This document shows positions 34,742-45,808 of a stretch of 64,000 nt of DNA, piece by piece. The stretch is from Bradysia coprophila. Taxonomy: Eukaryota; Arthropoda; Insecta; Diptera; Sciaridae. The stretch lies in the NCBI RefSeq assembly GCF_014529535.1, contig NW_023503334.1:1426001-1490000 (forward strand). Direction: 5' to 3'. The stretch's first letter is position 1. Every line of letters begins with the position of its first letter. A model generated the notes under the pieces. That model saw only the letters and a program-made list of their open reading frames with translations. It was not told the origin of the DNA and searched no databases. A program made the translations under genes and the position numbers.

Positions 34742-35443
34742 CAGAGGCGCCGACTTCTTTTTTCGTATAGTGTCGCCCAAAAAAGTCGCTTTTTTGTATG
34801 ATCGAAAATTGATGTTTTATTAATTGATGCTTTTGTAAAATTTAATTATCGATAAACAGCCGTGTCCTGGGCACTTTTGAACATTGGGCGAAACTTCTTT
34901 ATAAGAACCATAAGCTTTGTAAAGAATAAAAGATAATCGCGAGCGTAGCGAGCGATTTTTTTCTTAATTGTGCTGCCAGTGAAAATTCGGATGAAGATAA
35001 AGTTCGTTTCAATACGGTCCCTCAAAAACTTTGCTAACGCTCTTGTTTCATAAACATTCACACTTGAATACATATACTCACACACACATTCAAATTTGTC
35101 ATGTAATGACTCACTTACTTTCCTAATGTTGTAACATACTCTTACAAAACTAGAACAGCGATAAAAAGATGTTAGTCGAGGTATCGTGTGGAACCGAAGG
35201 ATTTCTTTTAAATTATGTAGAATTCCGAGAAAGTAGTGAAGCTAACGTTGGAATTGTTCTTAAAGTGAAATGCCACGCAGCGAGAATTTTTGACTTATAT
35301 GCTCGTTTTCTTCTACAGTTTAAATCATTTTTGATGTAAAAATGATATTTATTGTGTCGTCGAGTCATAGTGTTGCTCAGCCTCGACTAATTTGGTCATA
35401 GTGTTGCCCGAGCCTCGCTGCAAGACCGTAGTCGGCGCCTCTG
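34742..35443. mobile_element. hAT-type non-autonomous element, 8-bp target duplication
   Basis: 702 bp between termini cagaggcgccgact and agtcggcgcctctg (14-bp perfect TIRs starting CAG). Flanked by tttggaag at 34734-34741 and 35444-35451, a perfect 8-bp duplication. An 8-bp TSD with CAG-beginning TIRs is characteristic of the hAT superfamily. No transposase frame is present, so it depends on an enzyme encoded elsewhere. The interior includes a small palindrome tcgcgagcgtagcgagcga (34937-34955). Confidence 0.85.
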
Positions 35444-35589
35444 TTTGGAAGGTTATTTGACTTACCCACGCTGGGTCAACCTAGTGTTCAAAAATATATA
35501 TCGCAGAACAGATATTTTGTGTCTGGTAGTGTATCAACATTGGCATAGACATAAGTTTGGAATCATTGTCTAAGGATTGATATATATAT

Positions 35590-35880
35590 ATACTGGGCCT
35601 GTACTACAGGTTCTCCGTCTAACAAGAAAGAATTGCAAATCATGTGATTCGGTATTATTTCGGAGAAAACCTAAGATTCGAAGAAAGATTGGAGGATCAC
35701 AAAGGAAATGTCAGGCGATACGAATATAACAAGTCTGCAGTGGCTAGATATGCAATAAGAAACAAGAATCATGACATCAATTGGGAAAATTCGAAATTAA
35801 TCATCATCTACGCAGTATAAAGGAAGGATTAGCAATTCAACAGTACGATGGACCATTACAAAGGACTCGTACTAAGTAGG
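35590..35880 (+). pseudogene. Penelope-like element remnant, GIY-YIG endonuclease end
   Basis: The plus strand from about 35650 to a TAA at 35818-35820 reads RYYFGENLRFEERLEDHK, then SAVARYAIRNKNHDINWEN. This order (Y-x-G-x-x-x-R-x-x-x-R-L-x-x-H-K, then SAVA, then H-x-I-x-W) is the signature of the C-terminal GIY-YIG nuclease of Penelope-like retroelements. The GIY half is not recognisable. After the stop a second frame continues with EGLAIQQYDG before another stop, so a frameshift is present. The reverse transcriptase part is absent. A dead, truncated copy. Confidence 0.6.
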
Positions 35881-36089
35881 GCCTGGAATGACATAATTCA
35901 AAAAAAAAATCGTTAATAAACAAGTGAAACGATTAAACGTTGTAGTGATATATAGAAAAATCAATTTTCGTTTCCGAAAGCTCGGAAAATAAATAAAAAT
36001 ATTTCAAACTTGAACCACTATGTATCCAATTAATACAATGACTACCAATTGCCATCGATTGGCCCATGGAAATTTACAAATTTAATTTT
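35881..36089. other. Spacer
   Basis: Nothing recognised. Confidence 0.4.
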
Positions 36090-36199
36090 CCCTATGCTGC
36101 CGTAATTTGCATATAAAACTTTTTCGAAGAAAAACAAACTAAATCTTTTGTTCTATATTTTTCGATAAAGTTTTTTATGCAAATTACGGCAGTATGGGG
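36090..36199. mobile_element. 110-bp hairpin element
   Basis: Arms ctatgctgccgtaatttgca (36090-36112 region) and tgcaaattacggcagtatgg (ending 36199), with weaker pairing inward (ttttcga / tcgataaag). Confidence 0.75.
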
Positions 36200-38908
36200 C
36201 TGTCACACTTTTGTCAACTTGCTCTCCCCCTAAGTTTGGCCGTCTTTCATTAGATCGATATTTGTGCAATAATTTATTTCGAGATAGTCCTCTGTCCTTT
36301 CTACATTTTTCTATCTTAGTTTTTTACCATTCGATATTTTCTCTCAACACTTCACGTCTTATGTGGAATAACAATAAAACGTATGTTTCAAAGTGTGATT
36401 CATATGGTGGACTCATATGTACGTACGTATTCACTTGGTCCATTAAAATAGGGTTATCAAATATAACACGGATTTATATCTTGGATGGGCACATGGTATG
36501 GTGCAATCGATACTAGTAAATACTATTTGAAATAAGCGTCAGCGAACTTTTGAATCATGTTTTTGGCCGCGTGAACGTGAACCATCAGTTGAATTGATAA
36601 TTGTAATCTCACACCGATAAACAATGTTTTTGAGTTTCACTTCATTCAAGGATCTCCAAAAAATTGTTACAAGCGTCTTGATTGGTTTACGTGTTGGAAT
36701 ATTTATTTTTAATGACAAACATCTAATTTCCTATGCGAAATTTATGGAGATTTTCTGTTATTTAGTCTGCAGCAAAATGTGGTACGTTAAATGTGGTTCT
36801 GGTGATAGTTCTAAGGAAAATAACGGGTAACACAATTCAGACTTTATTCACACATCACACGTTTCTTTTATTTGTGACACACACTGTTAATTCTAAAATC
36901 ACATCATTCCATATACTTACATTCATCCTGAATTGTTTCGTGAAAATGTTTCAGCCGACGTATCCGAAATATTCGTAAAACTTTCATAAAAACTGATTTA
37001 AAATGAGTCGTCAGTCTCTGATGAATTTCAATCAAAAACCACACAAAACACTGTATCCACCCAGTTTAACCAATTAAAACAACACCACAATTAGCATCGC
37101 ACGTTGTGCACTCTCAAATCACAAACACTTCGGAACAATCTCATCAAATATTACAGCAAAAAAGACACAAAGATACTCCGGATTTTAAATTTAGATTTCA
37201 TTGTAACGTTAAGTGAATGGGCAATGCACATCAATGAATGTTATTAATTGACCTAGCGAGACCCCATCACGAACAATGATCTCGTCAATATGTTACACTG
37301 TAGTGAAATAAATCCTCGAATAAATCAATTCTCTTCAATTTGTGTGTTTGTTGGCGATTTTTGGCTCGGAAAAATGTTCACAGTTTTTTTTTTATCTATC
37401 AGTTGGTAGTTGTATCGCACTTGAATTCTGATACTCGTTCAGATAATAGCACTAAGAGAAGTAGTTGAATGTACGATATTTGCTAACCCAACATTGTCAA
37501 GTAAAACAAATAAACGAAGCAGACAAGAGACCTATAATCTTGAGTTATGGAAATTAATACAAAGATCGCATTCACAGACGAACACAAATTTATTAAAATG
37601 CTTGATAGAATTCATTTGGTTTAAAAAACAAAAAAAATTGAGAAAGGTATCTTGTATCGCCATTTGGTATGCATATCATCTTAAAATCGTCTGCTTAAAA
37701 TCGTTTTTTTTGTCTGCAATTTATAAATGGAAATATTCCGCTCTTCATTCCACATACCAAAAATGTTGGCTACCTTTCCATTTATTTTATTTTTTCACGA
37801 AAGGTAGAAAACATAATGAAATTTTGGTCGTACCTGTCTACATTTGAGGTGGAACGATTCTCTAATTTTTTTACAATTCTTCACTTGAAATACGAAACTT
37901 AGAAAATGCATCGACGGACGGCCTTGAGTAATAAATTTTGTGCAACATCAAATCTGTTGTTTTGACATCGAGTTCCACGCATCACGGTCGCAAACCTTTA
38001 TGCGTAGTTAATAATAGGTGGTTCGATTTGTTTACATGTTTTCAAACGTAAAGCTATAGAAAGGCAGCTCTCTAACAACACTGTTCAATTTTAGAGCTCT
38101 CCATTTTTTTGCAGTTTATAGAGACCTAATTTGCTATAGTCATTGCTCGGAGTAACGTCTTACATCTCATGCACTAAATAATTCGGCGCCCGAGTATCCA
38201 TTTTTGCACTACTCCTGCTAAACAGAAATTTAGATGCATCCTAAAAGCATTCGTGGGTAATTACACTCTGTTATTTGGCGCCCTGATATAGTCGTAAGAC
38301 AATTACTCATTTTGTCCCTTAAATTAGATTTTACTGAGTACTGATTGTTCGACATTCTACATGCTTTTTGTGTCTGACGGTTCGTATTCTGGTTGGTAGA
38401 GAACTTTCATTGGTATCGAATTAAAGTGACAGCCCCAGAACCGATGTGTTTATATCCCTAAATTCGACAATTCGGTGGCTAACAAATTTAGGAGCTATCT
38501 AGGGAAATTATCTATTTTTAAGAAAAACAAACAAACATTTTAATCGAAATATGACTTTAAATGTTTGATGGATATAAGAAAGACATTTATTTTTAATGTC
38601 GTCTTGAAAATAGGTAATTCCTCTAGATTTGCGAGTAGAGCGACCTCGATGCAAAACTTTTTCATCAATATTTATTATACAGCATAAAGTATGGCATATT
38701 TGGTATCGTTGTAAAGCTACCATCTTAGCAACTACATTGACAGAAAATGCTCATACTAGTAAGGTATTGAAGCGTTGAAAGTTCATCGGGGGTAGCCTAA
38801 AAGTGCAATTTCTGAAAATGTAACAGAAAACTTTGATTCAAAAATAATTTTTTTGTTGTTCAATAGGGTTTGCAAAAGTAGTGTGGGATCACCAGTCAAA
38901 GGCTTCCT
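36200..38908. other. No recognised gene
   Basis: 2.7 kb of A/T-rich DNA. Open frames of 60-117 codons occur by chance and show no family features. Confidence 0.55.
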
Positions 38909-41409
38909 ACGGTATTTTTTTTGGCATATCTTTTAGCATATCTTTTCAAAATTTGTTTTTGTTTCCAAAAAATATTTTTGTTTTCAAAAAATATTTTTGT
39001 TTTCAAAAAAAGTTTTGTAAGTATATAAAGAATTTTGGTTTTCAAAAATAAAGTTTTGTTTGTTAGTATATAAGGAGTTTGGTTGAAGAAAAAGTAGCAA
39101 AACTAAAGTTTTGCTTTTTCTACATATGAGAAAATATGGTAATAATTGATTGCAAAGAGAAATAATTTTGAAATGAGAACGAAAAGAAGATTGAGATAAA
39201 AGTGAATAAATGAATGGTAATTTTTTTTAGAGCAACGGATTGAGTTTCCTTTTAAAAATTGCTCTCTCTTTATCTGTTGTGTTATACATCATTTTCTATG
39301 ACTTCGCAAAAACTGTAAGTTTGTGGATGATTATTGTTATTGAAACAAATCAATGGATCGGTGGTTAGATGTAATATTTTTGAACTTTTTTTTTCTGTAA
39401 ATTCAGTTTTATGTAAAACAAATTAGACGAAGCGAGAGAAAAAAAATTAACTCCTAAGTTACCGACACCGTTCCGGCGCCCGGCTCGCATTGCGGCCCTC
39501 CGCTTCGCTCCGGGGCAATGGGCCGGATCGCTCGGCGTGTTAAAACGCTTTTTAAGTGCAATGAAAATTGGTATTCGTTTCGTAAAAAAATGAATTCTGT
39601 GGGGACGAACTAGACTCCTTTACGGCCAGCGTTTTGATCGATCCTAGGAGATTTATCCTTTTACGAAATGTAACGTAAAGGAGTTTAGTTCGTCCCCACA
39701 GAATTCATTTTTTTACGAAACGAATACCAATTTTCATTGCACATAAAAAGTGTTTTAACACGCCGAGCGATCCGGCCCATTGCCCCGGAGCGAAGCGGAG
39801 GGCCGCAATGCGAGCCGGGCGCCGGAACGGTGTCGGTAACTTAGGAGTTAATTTTTTTTCTCTCGCTTCGTCTCCTTGATTGATCCGTTACGAAATGTAA
39901 CGTAAAGGCGTTTTGCTCGATTCTAGGACATACATCCTTCTACGAAATGGAACATAAGGGCGTTTTACTAGATCCTAGGACATACATCATTTTAGCATAC
40001 AGTTTAGCAGTCTATTATAGCTAGATATGGAAATAATAAATGTATGGAAGAAACAAATCAACAAATTAAAAAGTTGAGAGAATACTTTCAGAAAAATAGA
40101 ATTTAAAAACGGAGCCTCAAATGGAGAAAAACAACTAAAAACTGAGATAAAAAATTTAGAAAAGTAGATAGGCGTTGTCCAAAAAGGACGTCACGTTTTT
40201 TTCGATTTTTTTGAGGTGGGTCCATCCTAAATCACACCATGTCCGCTTTCTGATTTTGGGGTCCATCCCCCAAAGCGGACGTCCGTATAAGGGAAATTCA
40301 AGTTAAACATCATAAGTATATTCTAAAACCAAAAAAATCACAACAAAAGTCATGGTTCGATAACTGCCGCAGAAGAATCGATTTTTGAGGACTTAGATGA
40401 CTTTGCATGCTTCGTCCACGTTGAGAAAAATTTCGATTTCAATTCTATGTCTTTCCACTCAATACATTTTTAGTTCACTAATGGTGAAAATAAACTTTTC
40501 TAATGGTGTACAATTCAGATGACTTTTGTAAAATCAACTCACAGCTTTTAATAGAGCATCTACCAATATTGAAAGAGTATCAAACTGTCTTTGTCTTGGA
40601 CGTATATCACCATTGAACAATGGCGAATTTTCGACTTTAGCTGGATTAGCTACGTGGCCAGGTTGTAGAGGGAAGCCATTTTAACACGAATTAGCTTAGA
40701 ATTAGTCCCTCTATCCGTTGCGATAACAATCTGTATTCAAATTGACTCGTGTTCTGGGCGGTCATGTATGCCGAGCGGATCCGGAAACTAAATACAGTTT
40801 CGTGTAGTACTCGAGTCCCTCAATCAGAACATAAAGAAATATCAGAGATGCTAACTTCTTTTAAGTGTTTTAACAAAGAGAGGACGTCCGATTTCAGAGA
40901 ATGTGGGTCTGTCGCATATGTCAGAACACGTCACGTTTTTCGAAAAGTGGGTCCGTCCCTATGACCGTGACTTCCTTTTTGAATGACGGTATACTATGAC
41001 TCCGTTTTCAATAAAATTATCTCGCTTTGTTAATTATTTATCTCCGTTTATAAGAAATCTCGAGAAAATTCATTTTTAATTTATCAAAAATCTTTTTTCA
41101 AAACATCGAAAACCTTTTTTTAGGATATCAAAATCATTTTTCAGTGTATCACTTTAATTCGATGCCTTTCTAAATTATTTCTCTTTGCAATCAATTATTA
41201 CCATATTTTCTCATATGTAGAAAAAGCAAAACTTTAGTTTTGTTACTTTTTCTTCAACCAAACTCCTTATATACTAAAACAAAACTTTTTTTTTGAAAAC
41301 CAAAATTCTTTATATACTTACAAAACTTTTTTTGAAAACAAAAATATTTTTTGGAAACAAAAATTTTTTTTGAAAAGATATGCTAAAAGATATGCAAAAA
41401 AAATACCGT
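38909..41409. mobile_element. Foldback-like element, 2.5 kb, 9-bp target duplication
   Basis: Long inverted arms of about 250 bp (38909 to about 39165 and about 41168 to 41409) begin acggtatttttttt and end with its complement. Flanks aggcttcct (38900-38908 and 41410-41418) are a perfect 9-bp target duplication. The arms contain tandem sub-repeats of about 20 bp (ttttcaaaaaatatttttg). Long subrepeat-bearing arms plus 9-bp TSDs are the hallmarks of Drosophila Foldback elements, and 9-bp TSDs also occur in Mutator-type elements. No transposase frame is visible. The interior carries a nested palindrome at 39425-39873 and three diverged units of about 50 bp containing tcctaggacatacatc at 39640-40000. 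Confidence 0.85.
39425..39873. repeat. 449-bp near-perfect G/C-rich palindrome inside the Foldback-like element
   Basis: Arms start agacgaagcgagag and end with its complement, and stay nearly identical through cggcgcccggctcgcattgc and gtattcgtttcgtaaa to the centre near 39649. This block is far richer in G/C than the rest of the window. Probably a separate element nested in the larger one. Confidence 0.85.
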
Positions 41410-41418
41410 AGGCTTCCT

Positions 41419-42574
41419 CGGTTGCTTCGCAAAGGAGATATCAGTCTTTTAAAATGGTGAAATTTTAACTTTTAGCTACTATTGCTCAATGAAGCAGTTA
41501 TCGAGAGCCATAATTTTTACACTGTAAATCTTAGAATTTGTCACTCTACCAATTCCAATGTAAATCTTAAGTCCTCACTGTTCCACAAGCCTAAAACTTG
41601 TTTACTTGAATAGCACTTCCCTCCCCCAACTCACTTATGAAAAAAACCTGGATGTTAACTTACACGTTTATTTAAAATTTAAGCATCACCGTGCTCCCTC
41701 ACAATTTCCAGTGACTCAATAAAATTGTAGCATTCAAGCATAGAAAATATAAATGGCCTTTCCTCCGCGGGGAAGCAACGCCATCTGTTATCATCTAACA
41801 AAGCATAATAATGACTTGTAAACACTCCCATAAGTCGGAATTTAAAATGAGTCAGTGAAATTCACGGTTTTTGTATGCGTACAATCTCCAGTGGGTCGAT
41901 GAAAAATTATTGTTTGCACACTATTCGTAAAGAGAACCATATCAAGTGTAGGTCAATGAAATTGTGAAATAAGTCGTAAGATTGTGGCTTTCAAACATTG
42001 CATCGGTTTCGATGAAATTTTCTTTTCAGACATTATCAAGAAGAATCTAAAATTAGTGTTCTTTACTAAACGAAAACTTATCTTCGCGCTCAACGATTCT
42101 TCACAACTCAATAAAATGGAACGCGCTTGGAAGATGGATAACATTCAAATTATTCAACACATAAGTTAAACAGCTGTTTCTCGCGAGAAAGTTTGACTAT
42201 AGACGAATTGTAATTGTTCCATAGATAAAATTTGAAATCATAACGGATCCGGGCCTATTATCTACGAATTGTGACTTTAGCACCATATTAAATGATTTAA
42301 ATATAAAAACCACTTGACTCGGAATACTTCACTCAAATTATCTTTTATTGTCTCATATTCATACGATTAAAATATGATGACATGTTCAGCATTAGCGTCA
42401 TCATAAATTTTGCTTATCATGCAACATTTTTTATGTGTTTGTAAGCTATTAATGGCTGCATGTCAATGATGTAAGGGAAACTCATAATTTTTTCGGATTT
42501 TAACAACGAAAATTCAGTGCACCTTACTTAACTTGTAAATTACAATGGTAGGATATGCATGCAGTGGAACTTAT
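41419..42574. other. No recognised feature
   Basis: A/T-rich, no supported gene or repeat. Confidence 0.5.
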
Positions 42575-42645
42575 TTTACGTACTTCTGGCCGGTAAATGT
42601 GTTTTTTAGTACATTTTTCGCATTTACCGACCAGAAGCACGTAAA
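42575..42645. mobile_element. 71-bp hairpin
   Basis: Arms tttacgtacttctggccggt and accgaccagaagcacgtaaa. Directly abuts the next element. Confidence 0.75.
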
Positions 42646-42649
42646 GCCC

Positions 42650-42908
42650 TGTAAGTACGAGGTTCCAAGGAACCTTACGACATAAATGGCAATTAATTTT
42701 AACCGTGAAGCCATGATGGCACTTTCTTGGCCATATGCAGAAAAGTGTAGACCACGCTGTTTTCTACATCTTTCCCCGTTTGGCCAGATAAAAATCGATG
42801 ATAAGAATGTGTAGGCCAAAAAGAAACATTTAAGTGGTAAGGTTCTTTTTACTTTGCCATAACGTACGTCCCCACTCATCAAAATAAAAATTTGGAACCT
42901 CAGACCGT
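42650..42908. mobile_element. 259-bp element with gaggttccaa ends, copy 1
   Basis: Ends gtacgaggttccaa and ttggaacctcagac. The left border cacgtaaagccctgtaag resembles the border of the element at 43999-44108, so both belong to one family. Confidence 0.65.
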
Positions 42909-43229
42909 ACATCACGTACAATTAGCATTGGTTTTTCAAGATGATAGACTCAATGAACAATGAAGTTAGAACGACTTTACAGTTCGCTTATAATAAATGA
43001 AGGAAAATTAAAGTACATGTCAATGGCACAAATAATAGAAATAATTCTGATTTGAAGCTTTCGCACAAACGTAGATTATTTTACTCAAAAGGCGATGTAC
43101 CGCGAAGTTATCGAAAAGCTTCCGACGAGGAGCCGGGATCCCAAGACAGTTCAGATGAATCATTGATCATTGATTAATAATCAAGTAATAGAGAAGCTGG
43201 TAGCTGATTACGATGTACTACAAAAGTAT

Positions 43230-43332
43230 AGCCTATTTTTGGAATTAAAAATTAAATTCTTTCAAAAACTCCTGAAAGAAAATGTCAATTTTTAAGATGG
43301 AACCTGTAAGAATTTAATTCCAATAATAGGCT
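43230..43332. mobile_element. 103-bp hairpin element
   Basis: Arms agcctatttttggaattaaa and tttaattccaataataggct pair with few mismatches. Confidence 0.7.
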
Positions 43333-43998
43333 CTGACTGCAAGTATATTTCAATTTAAACCACGAGGGACGTATTTATGAATTGATAGAAACAGTACTTC
43401 TTGTGCGAAAAGTGTTACGAGTTGAAGCGAAGGTCGATAAACACACAAGAACCACATTACCATTTCCATTTTATTTGACCCATGATAAGCAATGTAAATG
43501 TACAATAATTTCACACAATTGTCCACAATTTGTTCAACTTCTTCATTCGTTGACAAATTGAAATCCGGCAAGTGACTTTATAAGTCTATCTGTTCAATCT
43601 TAGTAAGGGTAGCTTCCTTGGAGGCTTGGCTTAGCAGCATGAGAAAGGAATGACTAAAAACTGTCCGTTCATTTGCGAGGGTTTCACTGCTGATGTTCAA
43701 GTTCAGCCGAAAGTGAATTGTTCCACAAATTGCTCTCTAATGCAGTTTGATTTGCTGCAACAGGTACTATACATGTGGGTCAGATATATTGCTAGGCTAT
43801 GCTTGGAGTACATTTTGTATTTTGCAAAAACACAAAATTGGGGACGCTAGAAATGTTTGAAGATTTCTGAGCCATGCTATACGCATACCTATAGGTAAGG
43901 TATACCTACAGCAAATAATGAACTCGCATATATACTATGTTTACGTGTTACGGCATGTTTCATTTTCATTTACATTGCCTAATCACGTAAAGCATTGT

Positions 43999-44108
43999 AC
44001 TTACTAGGTTCCAAGTTGCTATTTGACAAGTGGGGAATACAGCCCTCCCCTTCGGGTCGGGCTGTAACACCCCACTTATCAAATACACAACTTGGAACCT
44101 CGGAAGTA
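43999..44108. mobile_element. 110-bp hairpin element with aggttccaa ends, copy 2
   Basis: Arms acttactaggttccaagttg and caacttggaacctcggaagt, inner arms tttgacaagtgggg and ccccacttatcaaa, and a tip reading agccctccccttcgggtcgg. Relative of 42650-42908. Confidence 0.75.
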
Positions 44109-44249
44109 ATATACTATTACTATAACCTTTTACCAAATAGTTATCCTCACATATCCAGTTACAGACGTGACATTTTATCGTATTATATCACATCGCCGCA
44201 TCATAACGGTAAAACCAATCATAATTGAGATATCAGTAACTATCCAATT

Positions 44250-44998
44250 GAGGGATTCTTTTGAATTTCGACTGACCGAAATCGGCGCTATTTTTTCCGG
44301 GACTTTTTTATATATGCCTAGTTAGGCCTTGGTGCCTAGGCCCCAAAACCAGTCTCAGATATTTTTGATCTTCCATACCTGGCTGGTTGTAAGTGGCCAA
44401 AAGTCGAAAAATGAGGTTTCGTAGTTCGGATTTCATTTCCGTAAGGTGGCGAGGACACGGGCGTGTATGGGTTCGTTGGAAAGCTGAGGTCAAGTACTCC
44501 TGAGGCTGATTTGCTGATTGGCGGAGTGAAACACACAGTTTTCATCTGTTACGTAGTCACGTACCAAACTACTAAATATGGATATCGGTGTAAAGCTGAG
44601 GCCTTCCACATTCATGATAAGTAATAATTTAATCAAATAATTGGATTAGGTAGGTCACAGCTCTCATCAAAGTTCACGGAGGTTCCATCGATTCTGAGAA
44701 ATTTTCCGGAAGTCATATTTTCGGCCGATTATCATCAAATTACCCCAGGATTACTTGACCTCAGCTTTCCAACGAACCCATACACGCCCGTGTCCTCGCC
44801 ACCTTACGGAAATGAAATCCGAACTACGAAACCTCATTTTTCGACTTTTGGCCACTTACAACCAGCCAGGTATGGAAGATCAAAAATGTCTGAGACTGGT
44901 TTTGGGGCCTAGGCACCAAGGCCTAACTAGACATATATAAAAAAGTCCCGGAAAAAATAGCGCCGATTTCGGTCAGTCGAAATTCAAAAGAATCCCTC
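44250..44998. mobile_element. 749-bp foldback element with about 254-bp arms
   Basis: Arms 44250-44503 and 44744-44998 are near-identical reverse complements, from gagggattcttttgaattt through gcctagttaggccttggtgc to gctgaggtcaagta. The loop is about 240 bp. Any target duplication is at most 3 bp (att). Mirrored 61-codon frames on the two strands are a by-product of the symmetry. Confidence 0.85.
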
Positions 44999-45235
44999 AT
45001 TACCTTAAAGGTCAAACTAGTCTTAGATAAATTGTGATTCGTTTTTCTATTTTGTGAAGGGTGTAATCAAATGTTTGGTTCTATCATACAATTGTACATA
45101 CGTACATGGGTTCCAGGACCTATTTTTAAGAAAACGATTTCCAATTTTTTTTTAGAATTTCTATGCATTTTCACAAGTTTTAAAACTTTTAAAAGTATTC
45201 TAAATGTATTTTTAATTGTTGTTATTACAGTTATT

Positions 45236-45436
45236 ACAGTGAAATTGCAGCATGAAAATGCTTCAGCGGTTTTTCCGCTGATCCACACATACAATCAAAA
45301 TTGTTTATACGGATTTATAAGGTTTTACCACTATTGCGAGTGGGCGTCTAGCAGCTTCAACTGAATAAACAAGTATAAACAGTTTAGATTGTATGTGTGG
45401 AACAGCTGAAGCAAATTCATGCTCAAATTTCACTGC
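45236..45436. mobile_element. MITE family J, copy 2
   Basis: Outer arms cagtgaaattgcagcatgaa and catgctcaaatttcactgcc, and inner arms gctgatccacacatacaatc and gattgtatgtgtggaacagc. Related to 23150-23256 and 61187-61279. Confidence 0.75.
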
Positions 45437-45639
45437 CACTGACTGCGGAGCTTTGTTTAAAAATTTCTTGAAAACTCTAAAAAAAATCAATAAATTGTGC
45501 CCTGTCGCATTACGACGTATTGATTAAAATACTTTAAGTTGATGCAATGAGGAAAATACCCAATAAATAACACAAAAAGAAGGCATCCGAATTCCGAATC
45601 TTTGAACTTACCAACATATATCAGAAATATGGACTTGAC

Positions 45640-45801
45640 CAACGCACTTCAAGCAAAAGTGGTACTCTAAATAGGGTACTGAAACTTGACAGTGCTCCAT
45701 GCAAAATTTTACACTGTAAAAAGAGTAAGGACAAAATTTCATACAAAATAGTACTCTATTTGACAGCTGTCATTAATAGCACTTTTGCTTGAAGTGCGTT
45801 G
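45640..45801. mobile_element. 162-bp MITE family K, copy 1, 7-bp target duplication
   Basis: Ends caacgcacttcaagcaaaag and its complement. Flanks acttgac at 45633-45639 and 45802-45808 match exactly. A diverged, shorter copy is at 53601-53707. Confidence 0.85.
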
Positions 45802-45808
45802 ACTTGAC

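Noticed and set aside
44308..44940. Two identical 61-codon frames on opposite strands
   Set aside because: They lie in the two arms of a foldback element and exist only because the arms are copies.
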